A stretch of 59,638 bases of DNA from Candidatus Gastranaerophilales bacterium (GTDB taxonomy: Bacteria; Cyanobacteriota; Vampirovibrionia; Gastranaerophilales; Gastranaerophilaceae). Positions 17,527 to 25,519 of this stretch are shown in pieces. The notes below the pieces were generated by a model. The model saw only the letters and a list, made by a program, of their open reading frames with translations. It did no database searches and was not told where the DNA came from. Numbering within the stretch: position 1 is the first letter of the stretch; the number at the start of each line of letters is the position of its first letter. Made by a program: the position numbers and the translations under genes. The stretch covers positions 1-59,638 of the forward strand of contig CALVAY010000010.1 in assembly GCA_944325665.1 (NCBI GenBank), in the 5' to 3' direction.

Positions 17527-18507
17527 ATGAAATTTAAAACCATCCCAAAAGAATATATAAAAGTAATCCTGGACAGACTAATACGTCTAAAGCCTGCTTA
17601 TGAAAGATATGACAGGGTTTTTAGCGATATATTAAACAAATTTTTAATTATAGAAAATAAAGAAGAATTTGATTTTTCAAATATTAAACTTGAAGAAAAA
17701 ATTGAACTGGCAGTAAAAATCTTTAACCGCTCAGTAGGCGAAAATATTGATAATACAGATATTAACGACTATATTAAACAGGAAGAAGAAAGACTTTTTA
17801 ACAAGAATAACACTTCAGCTAAATTTCTTGAGGCAAAAATTAACCTAAAAAGCGCCTTTAACCTGACACAAGAGGATGAAATAAAAGATAATTTAAGATT
17901 AATAAAATTATTAATCAGCAGCAAAGATGACCCGAAAAAACTAAGAAAAAAGTATCGGACAACTTATCCTGTTGAAAAAATTCTTCTGTGTGAAGGTGCA
18001 ACTGAAGAGATTTTACTTGAAAAACTAAGCGAAATTCTAAATTATGACTTTAAAAAAGAGGGTATTTTTGTACTTGGCGCCGGTGGCAAAAATCAAGTCG
18101 CAAGGAAATATTACAAAATGATAGAGGATTTTAAAATCCCGATTTTTGTACTTTTGGATGAAGATGCAGGACAGACAAGAGAGCTTATTTTGCCAAAGTT
18201 AAGGACAAAAGACAAAATTCACCTTATTAAAAAAGGAGAATTTGAAGATATTATTCCAAAAAAAATAATAATAGATGCGCTTAATAAAAAATATTCCAAT
18301 TCTTTGCATTGCGGCGAAAACGACTTCGATGAAAATGAGAAAATGACAAAAAATCTTCACGAAATATTCAGAAAAAAAGGTTTTGGTGAATATAAAAAGG
18401 CAGATTTTGCAAAGGCACTTAAAGAGTATATGCAAAGCACTTCGCTTAAAAAGGAAGACTTGAGCGAAGAGATTATTGAAATTATGGAAGAAATTAAAAA
18501 ACTTTAG
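17527..18507 (+). CDS. Solo OLD-type TOPRIM domain protein
   Basis: A 326-aa protein. The N-terminal half (1-140) is helical, charged and unassigned. The C-terminal half has a TOPRIM fold: KILLCEGATEE supplies the metal-binding Glu and IFVLLDEDAG the Asp-x-Asp-like motif, with EFEDIIPKKII further on, as in OLD-family and Gabija-type nucleases. No ATPase domain or Walker motif is present in this gene or a neighbour. The start at 17527 (MKFKTIPKEY) is preferred over the TTG at 17473. The stop overlaps the convergent ribbon-helix-helix gene by 4 nt. It could be a nuclease or a DNA-processing enzyme. Links to defence are speculative. Confidence 0.65.
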   Translation: MKFKTIPKEYIKVILDRLIRLKPAYERYDRVFSDILNKFLIIENKEEFDFSNIKLEEKIELAVKIFNRSVGENIDNTDINDYIKQEEERLFNKNNTSAKFLEAKINLKSAFNLTQEDEIKDNLRLIKLLISSKDDPKKLRKKYRTTYPVEKILLCEGATEEILLEKLSEILNYDFKKEGIFVLGAGGKNQVARKYYKMIEDFKIPIFVLLDEDAGQTRELILPKLRTKDKIHLIKKGEFEDIIPKKIIIDALNKKYSNSLHCGENDFDENEKMTKNLHEIFRKKGFGEYKKADFAKALKEYMQSTSLKKEDLSEEIIEIMEEIKKL

Positions 18508-18692
18508 TCCAAAAGCTCATCTAAGATTTTTGCACTTTGTTGAGCCTTTTGAGAGTTTAAACTGTTGGTCTTTCGAATATAGTTTCTAAGAGCCTCTCGG
18601 ACAAGCTCACTTCTTGTGCGTCTTTCACTGTCAGCAAGTTTATCAACGGACTTTAAAAAATCATCGGGCATTGAAACCAAAATTCTTGCCAT
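18504..18692 (-). CDS. Ribbon-helix-helix (CopG-type) transcription regulator
   Basis: A 62-aa DNA-binding protein: the strand ARILVSMP, then the helix DDFLKSVDKLADSE, a turn and RRTRSELVREALRNYIRK, the CopG/MetJ/Arc pattern. Such proteins bind palindromes as dimers and often act as antitoxins or autorepressors. It has a strong Shine-Dalgarno (GGAGG). A perfect 12-bp inverted repeat lies 18 nt upstream, between it and the divergent hydF, so it may control both. No toxin (RelE/ParE or PIN) is adjacent. Confidence 0.85.
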   Translation of the reverse strand: MARILVSMPDDFLKSVDKLADSERRTRSELVREALRNYIRKTNSLNSQKAQQSAKILDELLD

Positions 18693-18710
18693 CCAATTTC
18701 CTCCAAAGTT

Positions 18711-18738
18711 TTAATATGCTATTATTATAGCATATTAA
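18711..18738. promoter_or_regulatory. Palindromic operator between RHH gene and hydF
   Basis: A perfect inverted repeat: TTAATATGCTAT, a 4-nt spacer (TATT), then ATAGCATATTAA. It fills the 62-nt divergent promoter region of the RHH regulator and hydF, and contains TATTAT/ATTATA-type -10 sequence. It is a likely RHH binding site. Confidence 0.7.
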
Positions 18739-18754
18739 TAAGGCTAAGGACAAC

Positions 18755-19954
18755 ATGAAAGAAACAAGAGGAAACAGGCTTCATATAACACTTTTTGGCA
18801 AAATGAACACCGGAAAGTCAAGCATTGTAAATAAAATATTTAATCAGGAAATTTCAATAGTTTCAGATAAAGCGGGGACTACGACGGATATTAACCAAAA
18901 AGCAATGGAGATGCTGCCTATTGGCCCTGTGTTAATAACAGATACGGCAGGTCTTGATGATAGCGGCGAGTTGGGTGAAAAAAGGGTAAAAAAAGCATAC
19001 GAAGTACTTGATAGAACTGATGTCGCAATATTTTGCGCAGATAACAACAAACTTATTGAGTGCGATTTTGAGCTTATTAAACAATTAAAAAATAGAAAAA
19101 TTCCAATTTTATCTATCATAAATAAAACAGATTTAGGTCAAGTGAACCCTGAAACGCTAAAGTACCTTCAAGAGAACACCGAGTGTACAATTTGCCTTAG
19201 TGCAAAAAATGATAACGATGTAACGACAAAAATTAAACAGGGATTAATTCAAATCCTAAAAGACGGTGATATTAACACTCCAAGCTTACTTGAAGATATT
19301 GTGCAAGCGGGTGAAAATATAATATTTGTAATACCGATTGATAAAGAAGCGCCAAAAGGCAGATTGATTTTGCCTCAAGTACAGATGATAAGAAATGCTT
19401 TGGATAATAATATTATAAGTACCGTATGCACAACCAAGGATTTAAAAGGGGCAATAGAAAGCCTTAAAAAACCGCCAAAACTTGTAATAACAGACTCTCA
19501 AGCATTTTGTGAGGTAGATAAAATTGTTCCTGAAGATATTAATTTAACATCATTTTCAATATTTTTTGCAAGGCTAAAAGGCGACTTAACCACTTTTATT
19601 GAAGGGGCACAAGAGCTGGATAAAATTAATGATAATGACAAAATTTTAATATGCGAAAGCTGCTCTCATCACCCGATTGAAGATGACATCGGAAGGGTAA
19701 AAATACCGAATTTAATAAAAAAATACACGGGAAAAAATGTAATCTTTGAACATTTAAGCGGACATGACTTTACTTATGATATAAAAAAATATAAGTTAAT
19801 CGTTCACTGCGGAGCTTGCATGACCAACAGACGCGAGGTTTTAAGCAGAATTGAAAAAGCACTTGCAAATAATGTCGCTATAACAAACTACGGCATTACA
19901 ATTGCAAAATGTCTAAATATACTGGATAGAGCTATAAAGCCCTTTAGAAATTAA
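18755..19954 (+). CDS. hydF: [FeFe]-hydrogenase maturation GTPase HydF
   Basis: Scaffold GTPase on which the 2Fe subcluster of the H-cluster is assembled before transfer to HydA. The N-terminal G domain has the P-loop GKMNTGKSS (15-23), G2 TTT, G3 DTAG and G4 NKTD. The C-terminal cluster domain has the HydF ligands C303-x-H305 (ESCSHHP) and HCGAC (351-355). At 399 aa it is full length. The Shine-Dalgarno is TAAGGAC. HydE, HydG and the hydrogenase are not in this window. It probably shares a regulatory palindrome with the RHH gene. It implies fermentative H2 metabolism. Confidence 0.95.
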   Translation: MKETRGNRLHITLFGKMNTGKSSIVNKIFNQEISIVSDKAGTTTDINQKAMEMLPIGPVLITDTAGLDDSGELGEKRVKKAYEVLDRTDVAIFCADNNKLIECDFELIKQLKNRKIPILSIINKTDLGQVNPETLKYLQENTECTICLSAKNDNDVTTKIKQGLIQILKDGDINTPSLLEDIVQAGENIIFVIPIDKEAPKGRLILPQVQMIRNALDNNIISTVCTTKDLKGAIESLKKPPKLVITDSQAFCEVDKIVPEDINLTSFSIFFARLKGDLTTFIEGAQELDKINDNDKILICESCSHHPIEDDIGRVKIPNLIKKYTGKNVIFEHLSGHDFTYDIKKYKLIVHCGACMTNRREVLSRIEKALANNVAITNYGITIAKCLNILDRAIKPFRN

Positions 19955-21491
19955 CTTTGTTTAGCATATAAACTTGGATTTCATAAGGTTTTAGTCTAAG
20001 CTGCATTTTTCCGCGCTTAACAAGGGGTGCTTCTTCCATTTTTACAGGAGAAACAAAGCTTGTTTCCTTTAAATTTCGTATATAGACATTTACCTCAGCG
20101 CTATGTTCTTTGTTTAAATTACCAATGACTATAACCGCATCATCACCGTTTTTTCTCGCAAAAGCAAAGACCGAGGGGTTGTTTGTAGATAGTTCTTTGT
20201 ATTTTCCCTCAACCAAAATACTTTTTGCCCAGTATTTAAACTTCATTGCTTTAACAAACTTTTCTTTTAGCTCTCGGTAATTTCCGTCAGGGCGTCTTGA
20301 AAAGTTGAATATATCAAACTTAGCCCTGTGGACAAAATAGTAATCATCATCAGTGTTTGAATATTTGGCTTTTTTATTTTCATAACGATAAATATAAGTA
20401 TCACCACTTACATAACCGTCCAAGAAATACGGGTTGAGAGGCAAAGTGATATTAAGCCAAGTTATCATCTCCCACAGAGGTACACCGCCTCGAACAATGA
20501 CACTTTGCTGGTCATGTGTTGCAAAAGAAGCCATGGTAGTCTTTTTGTCATCAAACTGTTTAGATATTTTTAAGTCCGAATTAATTCTTTTATACAGGTC
20601 TTTTGCACGGGTAAAATCTGAAAAGTTTGCCCAATCTCCGTAATATCCGTCAAAGCCTGCTTCAAGAAGTTTCGGAACAGGAGTGTAATTTCCCCACTGT
20701 TTTATAGGATTGGTCCAAGAAGTGCAAGCTTCAGCAATAAACAAGAATTGCGGATCACTCATTCTGGCATAGTCTATAACCTTTTTCCAAAACTCATAAG
20801 GCTTAATTGCGGCAACATCAGCGCGAATTCCGTCAACCCCGATGTCTTGCAGCATTTTTATCATTACTTGATAATTTTGCACCAATTCTTCATTTAAGCT
20901 TTTGTCATCATTATAAACTTTAAACAGGCGAACATCAGTCCAATCAACGGGTACAACCGCATTTGAATTCTTATCTTTTATAAATAAGTCAGGCTTTTCA
21001 AGGGACATATCATAAGAGCCGCAGCTTGGGATATCAACAATAACTCTAAAACCAAGCTTATGAGCCTCGTCAATGAACATTTTTGCCTCTTGCTCAACAC
21101 TTAGAGGATTGTTCTTATCATCCAGCTGGGGATTAAGCCTGTCAAAGCTATCCAGAGCATATAATGAACCGGCTGTACCCAAAGCCTTTAGTTTTCCCGT
21201 TTTTGTTATCGGCAGAAGGTATATTGTATTAATACCAAGCTTAGAAAGCTCTTTTAGCCTTGGGATAGCGTTTAAAAAAGTTCCTGCTTCATCGCCCTCA
21301 AGCGGGTTGATAATATCATCGCCGTTTAAGTCTTTCGCACCAAATGAGCGAATATTAAGAGCATATATTACAGATTTGTTACCTATAAACAAATCTCTTA
21401 AATCGTTTTTGTACTCCTGCGCCAAAGCGACAGAAGAAAAATTAACCAATAAAACCGCAAACCCTAATACCCAAGTAAAAATTCTTTTCAT
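19944..21491 (-). CDS. Secreted alpha-amylase family enzyme (GH13)
   Basis: A 515-aa exported glycosidase acting on alpha-glucans. The signal peptide (1-24) is cleaved after SSVALA. The TIM barrel carries the nucleophile Asp225 (GVDGIRADVAA), the acid/base Glu254 (FIAEACTSW) and the transition-state Asp327 (FATHDQQS). Conserved region I reads VDIPSCGS rather than the usual DxVxNH, so a substrate-binding His is absent and the specificity is hard to predict. A C-terminal beta domain (about 430-515) follows. It overlaps the hydF 3' end by 11 nt, convergent. It may be periplasmic or extracellular. Confidence 0.85.
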   Translation of the reverse strand: MKRIFTWVLGFAVLLVNFSSVALAQEYKNDLRDLFIGNKSVIYALNIRSFGAKDLNGDDIINPLEGDEAGTFLNAIPRLKELSKLGINTIYLLPITKTGKLKALGTAGSLYALDSFDRLNPQLDDKNNPLSVEQEAKMFIDEAHKLGFRVIVDIPSCGSYDMSLEKPDLFIKDKNSNAVVPVDWTDVRLFKVYNDDKSLNEELVQNYQVMIKMLQDIGVDGIRADVAAIKPYEFWKKVIDYARMSDPQFLFIAEACTSWTNPIKQWGNYTPVPKLLEAGFDGYYGDWANFSDFTRAKDLYKRINSDLKISKQFDDKKTTMASFATHDQQSVIVRGGVPLWEMITWLNITLPLNPYFLDGYVSGDTYIYRYENKKAKYSNTDDDYYFVHRAKFDIFNFSRRPDGNYRELKEKFVKAMKFKYWAKSILVEGKYKELSTNNPSVFAFARKNGDDAVIVIGNLNKEHSAEVNVYIRNLKETSFVSPVKMEEAPLVKRGKMQLRLKPYEIQVYMLNKVNF

Positions 21492-21562
21492 AATATAAGA
21501 GTATATAACAAAATAAATTTTATTGTATAATAATGTTAAATTATATTTAGTGTGGTATTAAA

Positions 21563-23791
21563 ATGGGTAAAATTAGCGAATTTTTTAATAAAGGTGAAGG
21601 ATTTCATTCCTCGGGTTTTATGTGCGCACTGGCATTTATTACAGTGGCAATTGTTCTTACCAGCATACTCTCATCAAGATATTATCTTTATCAGGATATA
21701 ATTGAAAACGGAGTCAGCAAAAAGCAGATTATAGCAAAGAAAAACATTGAAGTTGTTGACACTCAAAAGACAGAGCTTATTAAAAGAGAGGTGTCAAATA
21801 AAATAAGACCCGTTGTTACACCGGTTGAGGACAACTATCTTAAAACAAGCTTACAGGATTTATATGACAATGTTAAGAGAGTAAGGGCTCAAAATGCCAA
21901 ATATGATTCAAAATTTAAAGAATTATGTGTATATTTGGAAGTTCAGGATAATAAAAAAGAAGAAGCTATTGTAAGCTATTTCTTAAATGCATCAAGTGAA
22001 AATTTAGCAGCAACTTTCGGTAATGCCAAATTTATTTTAGATGAACTCTTGAGCACCGGCATAAACGAAACGGATATTGACCTTTTGGCTTCAGATAATT
22101 ACATAACAGGAAAACTTGGCGACAAAACAAGAAAAAGCCAAATTAAGCCAATAGCGGGGATATTAGAACATGTTATCATGCCCAATTTAATTGTTGACGA
22201 ATACGCAACGGAAATTGCAAGAAAAAATGCTGTTAATGCCGTTAAACCATACGTTGTAACTTTTAAAAAAGGAGATAAAATTTTAAGCGTCGGCGAACAG
22301 CTTACACAAGTAAAAAGAGAAGCCCTTAAAAAATCAGGCTACAATACATTTGAGCTTAATAAGGGCGGTATTTTAGGCGTATTCCTTTTAACCTGCCTTA
22401 CAATGCTCTTTTTAATCGTATATATGAAAAAATACGAAAGAAAATTCTTTACCCCTCAATACCTTGGTATTATCGGTGCTTTTTCAATAATACTGACTTA
22501 TATCTGCGTCCTGATAACACCTATGGATGCTATCCAAAATTATTATATGCCATATCCTGCCTTTACAATAATAATTGCGGTATTTACTAACCCGATAGTG
22601 GCTTTTCTATCAACAATTTTAATTTTAGCACTGCTTTCCCTAACACTTTTTATAGATCCGCAAGTAAGCACAGTTTTTGTTTTTGCTTCAATTATGGCGG
22701 CATATTCGGTTTCAAAAATAAACTATTCAAAGCGTTTTGATATTATTAAATGCGGTCTTGAAGTAGGTATAGTAACCTTCTTGACAATTATGCTTGTTGC
22801 AATGTTTGAAGAACAATTTGAGATATTTACAAATCTTTCTTTCATCTCAAGCGCGACAGCAGGATTTTTAAACGGTTTATTCTCAAGTATAATAGCCCTT
22901 GGCGTACTTCCTATTATAGAAAACGTATTTAAAATTGTAACACCATACGGCTTAATAGAGCTTGCTGATCATAACCAAGAACTGCTTTCAAAACTGCAAT
23001 ACAAGGCTCCGGGTACTTATCACCACTCACTAATGGTAGCAAACCTATGCGAAGCAGCAGCAGAAGCTATTGGCGCTAACCCTATACTGGCTCGCGTTGG
23101 TGCGTTTTACCATGATATCGGAAAACTTAAACGCCCGTTATTTTTCATCGAGAACCAATCATACTTTGGAATAGAAAACCCACACACAAAGCTTAATCCA
23201 AGGTTGTCAAAAATGGTTATTACTTCTCACACAAAAGACGGTGTTGAGCTTGCAAAAGAATACGGACTTCCACAGGTAATAATTGATTTTATTCAACAGC
23301 ACCACGGAGAAGGACTTGCGGGACATTTTTACAAACAAGCGGTAGATATTGAAGGGAAGGAAAATGTCCAAGAGGAACAATTCCGCTACCCGGGTCCAAA
23401 ACCGCTTATGAAGGAAACCGCTATTCTAATGTTGGCAGATGCCGTTGAAAGTGCTGTCCGCTCATTAAAAAACCCTTCACAAGAGCAAATAGAAAATATG
23501 ATTAATAAAATCATAACCGAAAGACTTAACGACGGACAACTTTCAGACAGCCCTTTAACGCTTAAGGATATTAAGCTTATAGCAAACACCTTTAATCGCA
23601 TATTAAGAGGTATGCAACACGATAGAATTAAATATCAGGAAAATATTTTAAGCGAATTTGAAGACAGGAATAAAATCAAAATCCAGCCGTCAAAAGAAGA
23701 AAAACTTGAAAAAAGAATACAGGAAAAAATAACTCAAAAGAAACAAGAACAGGAACAAAAGTCTGAAAACAGTGAAAAAGACGAACAATAA
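21563..23791 (+). CDS. pgpH: PgpH-type 7TM HD-domain phosphohydrolase
   Basis: A membrane phosphodiesterase of the 7TMR-HD family; characterised members hydrolyse c-di-AMP to pApA. It has an N-terminal TM helix (about 20-42), an extracytoplasmic 7TMR-HDED-like domain (about 50-255), about seven TM helices (270-465) and a C-terminal HD domain with HHSLMVANL, FYHDIGKLKRP and QQHHGEG. The tail is Lys/Glu/Gln-rich. It heads the pgpH-ybeY-dgkA operon, the common order in Firmicutes and Cyanobacteria. Confidence 0.92.
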   Translation: MGKISEFFNKGEGFHSSGFMCALAFITVAIVLTSILSSRYYLYQDIIENGVSKKQIIAKKNIEVVDTQKTELIKREVSNKIRPVVTPVEDNYLKTSLQDLYDNVKRVRAQNAKYDSKFKELCVYLEVQDNKKEEAIVSYFLNASSENLAATFGNAKFILDELLSTGINETDIDLLASDNYITGKLGDKTRKSQIKPIAGILEHVIMPNLIVDEYATEIARKNAVNAVKPYVVTFKKGDKILSVGEQLTQVKREALKKSGYNTFELNKGGILGVFLLTCLTMLFLIVYMKKYERKFFTPQYLGIIGAFSIILTYICVLITPMDAIQNYYMPYPAFTIIIAVFTNPIVAFLSTILILALLSLTLFIDPQVSTVFVFASIMAAYSVSKINYSKRFDIIKCGLEVGIVTFLTIMLVAMFEEQFEIFTNLSFISSATAGFLNGLFSSIIALGVLPIIENVFKIVTPYGLIELADHNQELLSKLQYKAPGTYHHSLMVANLCEAAAEAIGANPILARVGAFYHDIGKLKRPLFFIENQSYFGIENPHTKLNPRLSKMVITSHTKDGVELAKEYGLPQVIIDFIQQHHGEGLAGHFYKQAVDIEGKENVQEEQFRYPGPKPLMKETAILMLADAVESAVRSLKNPSQEQIENMINKIITERLNDGQLSDSPLTLKDIKLIANTFNRILRGMQHDRIKYQENILSEFEDRNKIKIQPSKEEKLEKRIQEKITQKKQEQEQKSENSEKDEQ

Positions 23792-24281
23792 AAAAATAGA
23801 CATAACACTTAATACGCTTGATGAGAGCAAAATTCCAATCGGGAAGGCACTCTATAAAAAAACAACAAAAAAAATAGTTGAAACACTTGTAAACTTAAGC
23901 GAAATAAATCAAAATTCCGCTGTTTTTGATAATGACTTTAAAACATTATCATTTGAAATAAGCTTTTGTAATGACAAAACAATAAGGGAGATAAATTCAA
24001 CTTATAGAGGCAAAGACAAGACAACCGATGTAATAACTTTTGCTCTGTTTGTTGACGATGAAAACTCGATAGTTATTGACAATAATATTGAACTGGGTGA
24101 AATAATAATATCGACTCAAACTCTAGAAAGACAAGCAAAAGAGAACAATAACACGCTTGAAGTTGAACTTTACACTCTTACCACACACGGGATTTTACAC
24201 CTTCTCGGATTTGACCATTTAACACAAAAAGATTATGATTTTGTTGTAGGGATTCAAGAAAAAATTATCAAAAGTTTATGA
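23772..24281 (+). CDS. ybeY: Endoribonuclease YbeY
   Basis: Zinc-dependent RNase for 16S rRNA 3' maturation and ribosome quality control. The signature HGILHLLGFDH provides the three metal-binding His. The start is GTG at 23772, giving a 20-nt overlap with pgpH; no ATG lies before the conserved region, and the Shine-Dalgarno is weak, which suggests coupling. At 169 aa it is of normal length. The stop overlaps the dgkA start as ATGA. Confidence 0.93.
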   Translation: MKKTNNKKIDITLNTLDESKIPIGKALYKKTTKKIVETLVNLSEINQNSAVFDNDFKTLSFEISFCNDKTIREINSTYRGKDKTTDVITFALFVDDENSIVIDNNIELGEIIISTQTLERQAKENNNTLEVELYTLTTHGILHLLGFDHLTQKDYDFVVGIQEKIIKSL

Positions 24282-24658
24282 AAAAATTTCAATCAAGAAG
24301 CTTTATGAGAAGTGCGCTTTTCGCCTTAAACGGGCTAAGATTGGCTTTTAAATCGGAAAGAAACTTTAGGAAACATCTTGTAATAGCAACAATTGTGCTT
24401 TCCGTTGCAGTAGTACTTAAAGTAAGCATAATTGAGTTTTGCCTTTTAATCTTTGCCAATGCTCAAGTTTTGGTATGCGAACTGTTTAATTCCGTGTTTG
24501 AGTTTATTGTTGATGCATACTATAAGGGTCGCTGGGCGAAACTTGCCAAGCTCGCAAAAGACATAGCAGCTGGCGCAGTATTATTTTCGGCAGTAATTTC
24601 GGTTCTTATAGCCTCGCTTATCTTTGCTAACAGGGTGTATTTACTATACTTGCAATAA
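24278..24658 (+). CDS. dgkA: Diacylglycerol/undecaprenol kinase
   Basis: A small integral membrane lipid kinase (126 aa, three TM helices). Family motifs are ALNGLRLAFKSERNFRKHL, the catalytic-site CELFNSVFEFIVD and AKLAKDIAAGAVLFSA. In Gram-positive relatives this kinase makes undecaprenyl phosphate; the operon with pgpH and ybeY is the same as there. The substrate is not determinable from sequence. Confidence 0.9.
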   Translation: MKKFQSRSFMRSALFALNGLRLAFKSERNFRKHLVIATIVLSVAVVLKVSIIEFCLLIFANAQVLVCELFNSVFEFIVDAYYKGRWAKLAKLAKDIAAGAVLFSAVISVLIASLIFANRVYLLYLQ

Positions 24659-24739
24659 ATTTTATTTTTAAGTATTATATATGTACTCACTAATCCTCGG
24701 CAGAAAAACAACAGTTTATTATGCGAAAGGAAGAAAATC

Positions 24740-25003
24740 ATGGCAAATATTAAATCTGCAAAAAAAAGAGTATTGGTTGCTCAAAGAAACACTGAAAGAA
24801 ACGTAGCTTTCAAATCTTCAATCAAAACAGCCGTTAAAAAAGCGCTTGCTTTGGTAAAAGGTGATGAAAAAGAACTTGCATTAGCAATTTCAAAAGTTTA
24901 CCAACTATGCGACAAAGCTGTTAGCAAAGGTATTTTACACAAAAATACTGCTGCAAGAAAGAAATCAAGATTAACAAAAGCAATCAATAAACTTTCTAAG
25001 TAG
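24740..25003 (+). CDS. rpsT: 30S ribosomal protein S20
   Basis: Small-subunit protein S20 (87 aa), three long basic helices: MANIKSAKKRVLVAQRN, RNVAFKSSIKTAVKKA and HKNTAARKKSRLTKAINKL. The Shine-Dalgarno AAAGGAAG is strong. It is monocistronic, with a terminator 19 nt after the stop. Confidence 0.97.
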   Translation: MANIKSAKKRVLVAQRNTERNVAFKSSIKTAVKKALALVKGDEKELALAISKVYQLCDKAVSKGILHKNTAARKKSRLTKAINKLSK

Positions 25004-25021
25004 TAAAATTTACCAACATAA

Positions 25022-25053
25022 AAACACTCCGCCTCATTAACGGAGTGTTTTTT
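25022..25053 (+). terminator. rpsT terminator
   Basis: Stem AAACACTCCG / CGGAGTGTTT with a 9-nt loop, then a T-tract. The stop of the convergent XRE gene lies in the loop. Confidence 0.88.
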
Positions 25054-25393
25054 GTTTTTGAGATATATAATGATTATAAAGCTCTAATGCCAAAACATCA
25101 CTGCCGTTAATCGCACTTATTAAATCTTTTCGAATTTCCTCAATAGGTGAAATAGTCTCAAATAAGTATAATTCGTACGGCTGAACACACAGAGCGCAAG
25201 AAATTTTTTGCAAAGTTTCAATTGAAGGGGCAAATTTTCCTCTTTCGATATTACTTAAGCTTTGAGGCTCGATATCAATTCTTTCTGCAAACTCTTCTTG
25301 TGTATAATTCTTGGCTTTTCTTAAGAATTTTATTCTATTACCCAATTTAACTTTTATGTCATATTTCTTGCTCATTTTTTTATTCTTAACCAT
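25037..25393 (-). CDS. XRE-family transcription regulator
   Basis: A 118-aa protein with one helix-turn-helix of the Cro/C1 type: LGNRIKFLRKAKNYTQEEFAERIDIEPQSLSNIERGKFAPSIETL (about 17-62). A short acidic C-terminal region may bind a ligand or partner. The start may be 25393 or the Met at 25375 (MSKKYDIK). It is alone on the minus strand, divergent from the pilin-like gene at 25520, with 126 nt between, and could regulate it; this is inference. Confidence 0.85.
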   Translation of the reverse strand: MVKNKKMSKKYDIKVKLGNRIKFLRKAKNYTQEEFAERIDIEPQSLSNIERGKFAPSIETLQKISCALCVQPYELYLFETISPIEEIRKDLISAINGSDVLALELYNHYISQKQKTLR

Positions 25394-25519
25394 ACCTAAC
25401 TAATTAACACAATGCTTAACGTTAAATTTTCTTGATTTTTATTGCACAACATTATATATTTAAATTAGTACATTAAGAAACGTGTTTTTTTAATGTTTTA
25501 CACTAAATGGAATTAAATT

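Noticed and set aside
18504-18692. Type II toxin-antitoxin pair with the TOPRIM gene as toxin
   Set aside because: The genes are convergent, not an operon, and the TOPRIM protein is much larger than known partner toxins.
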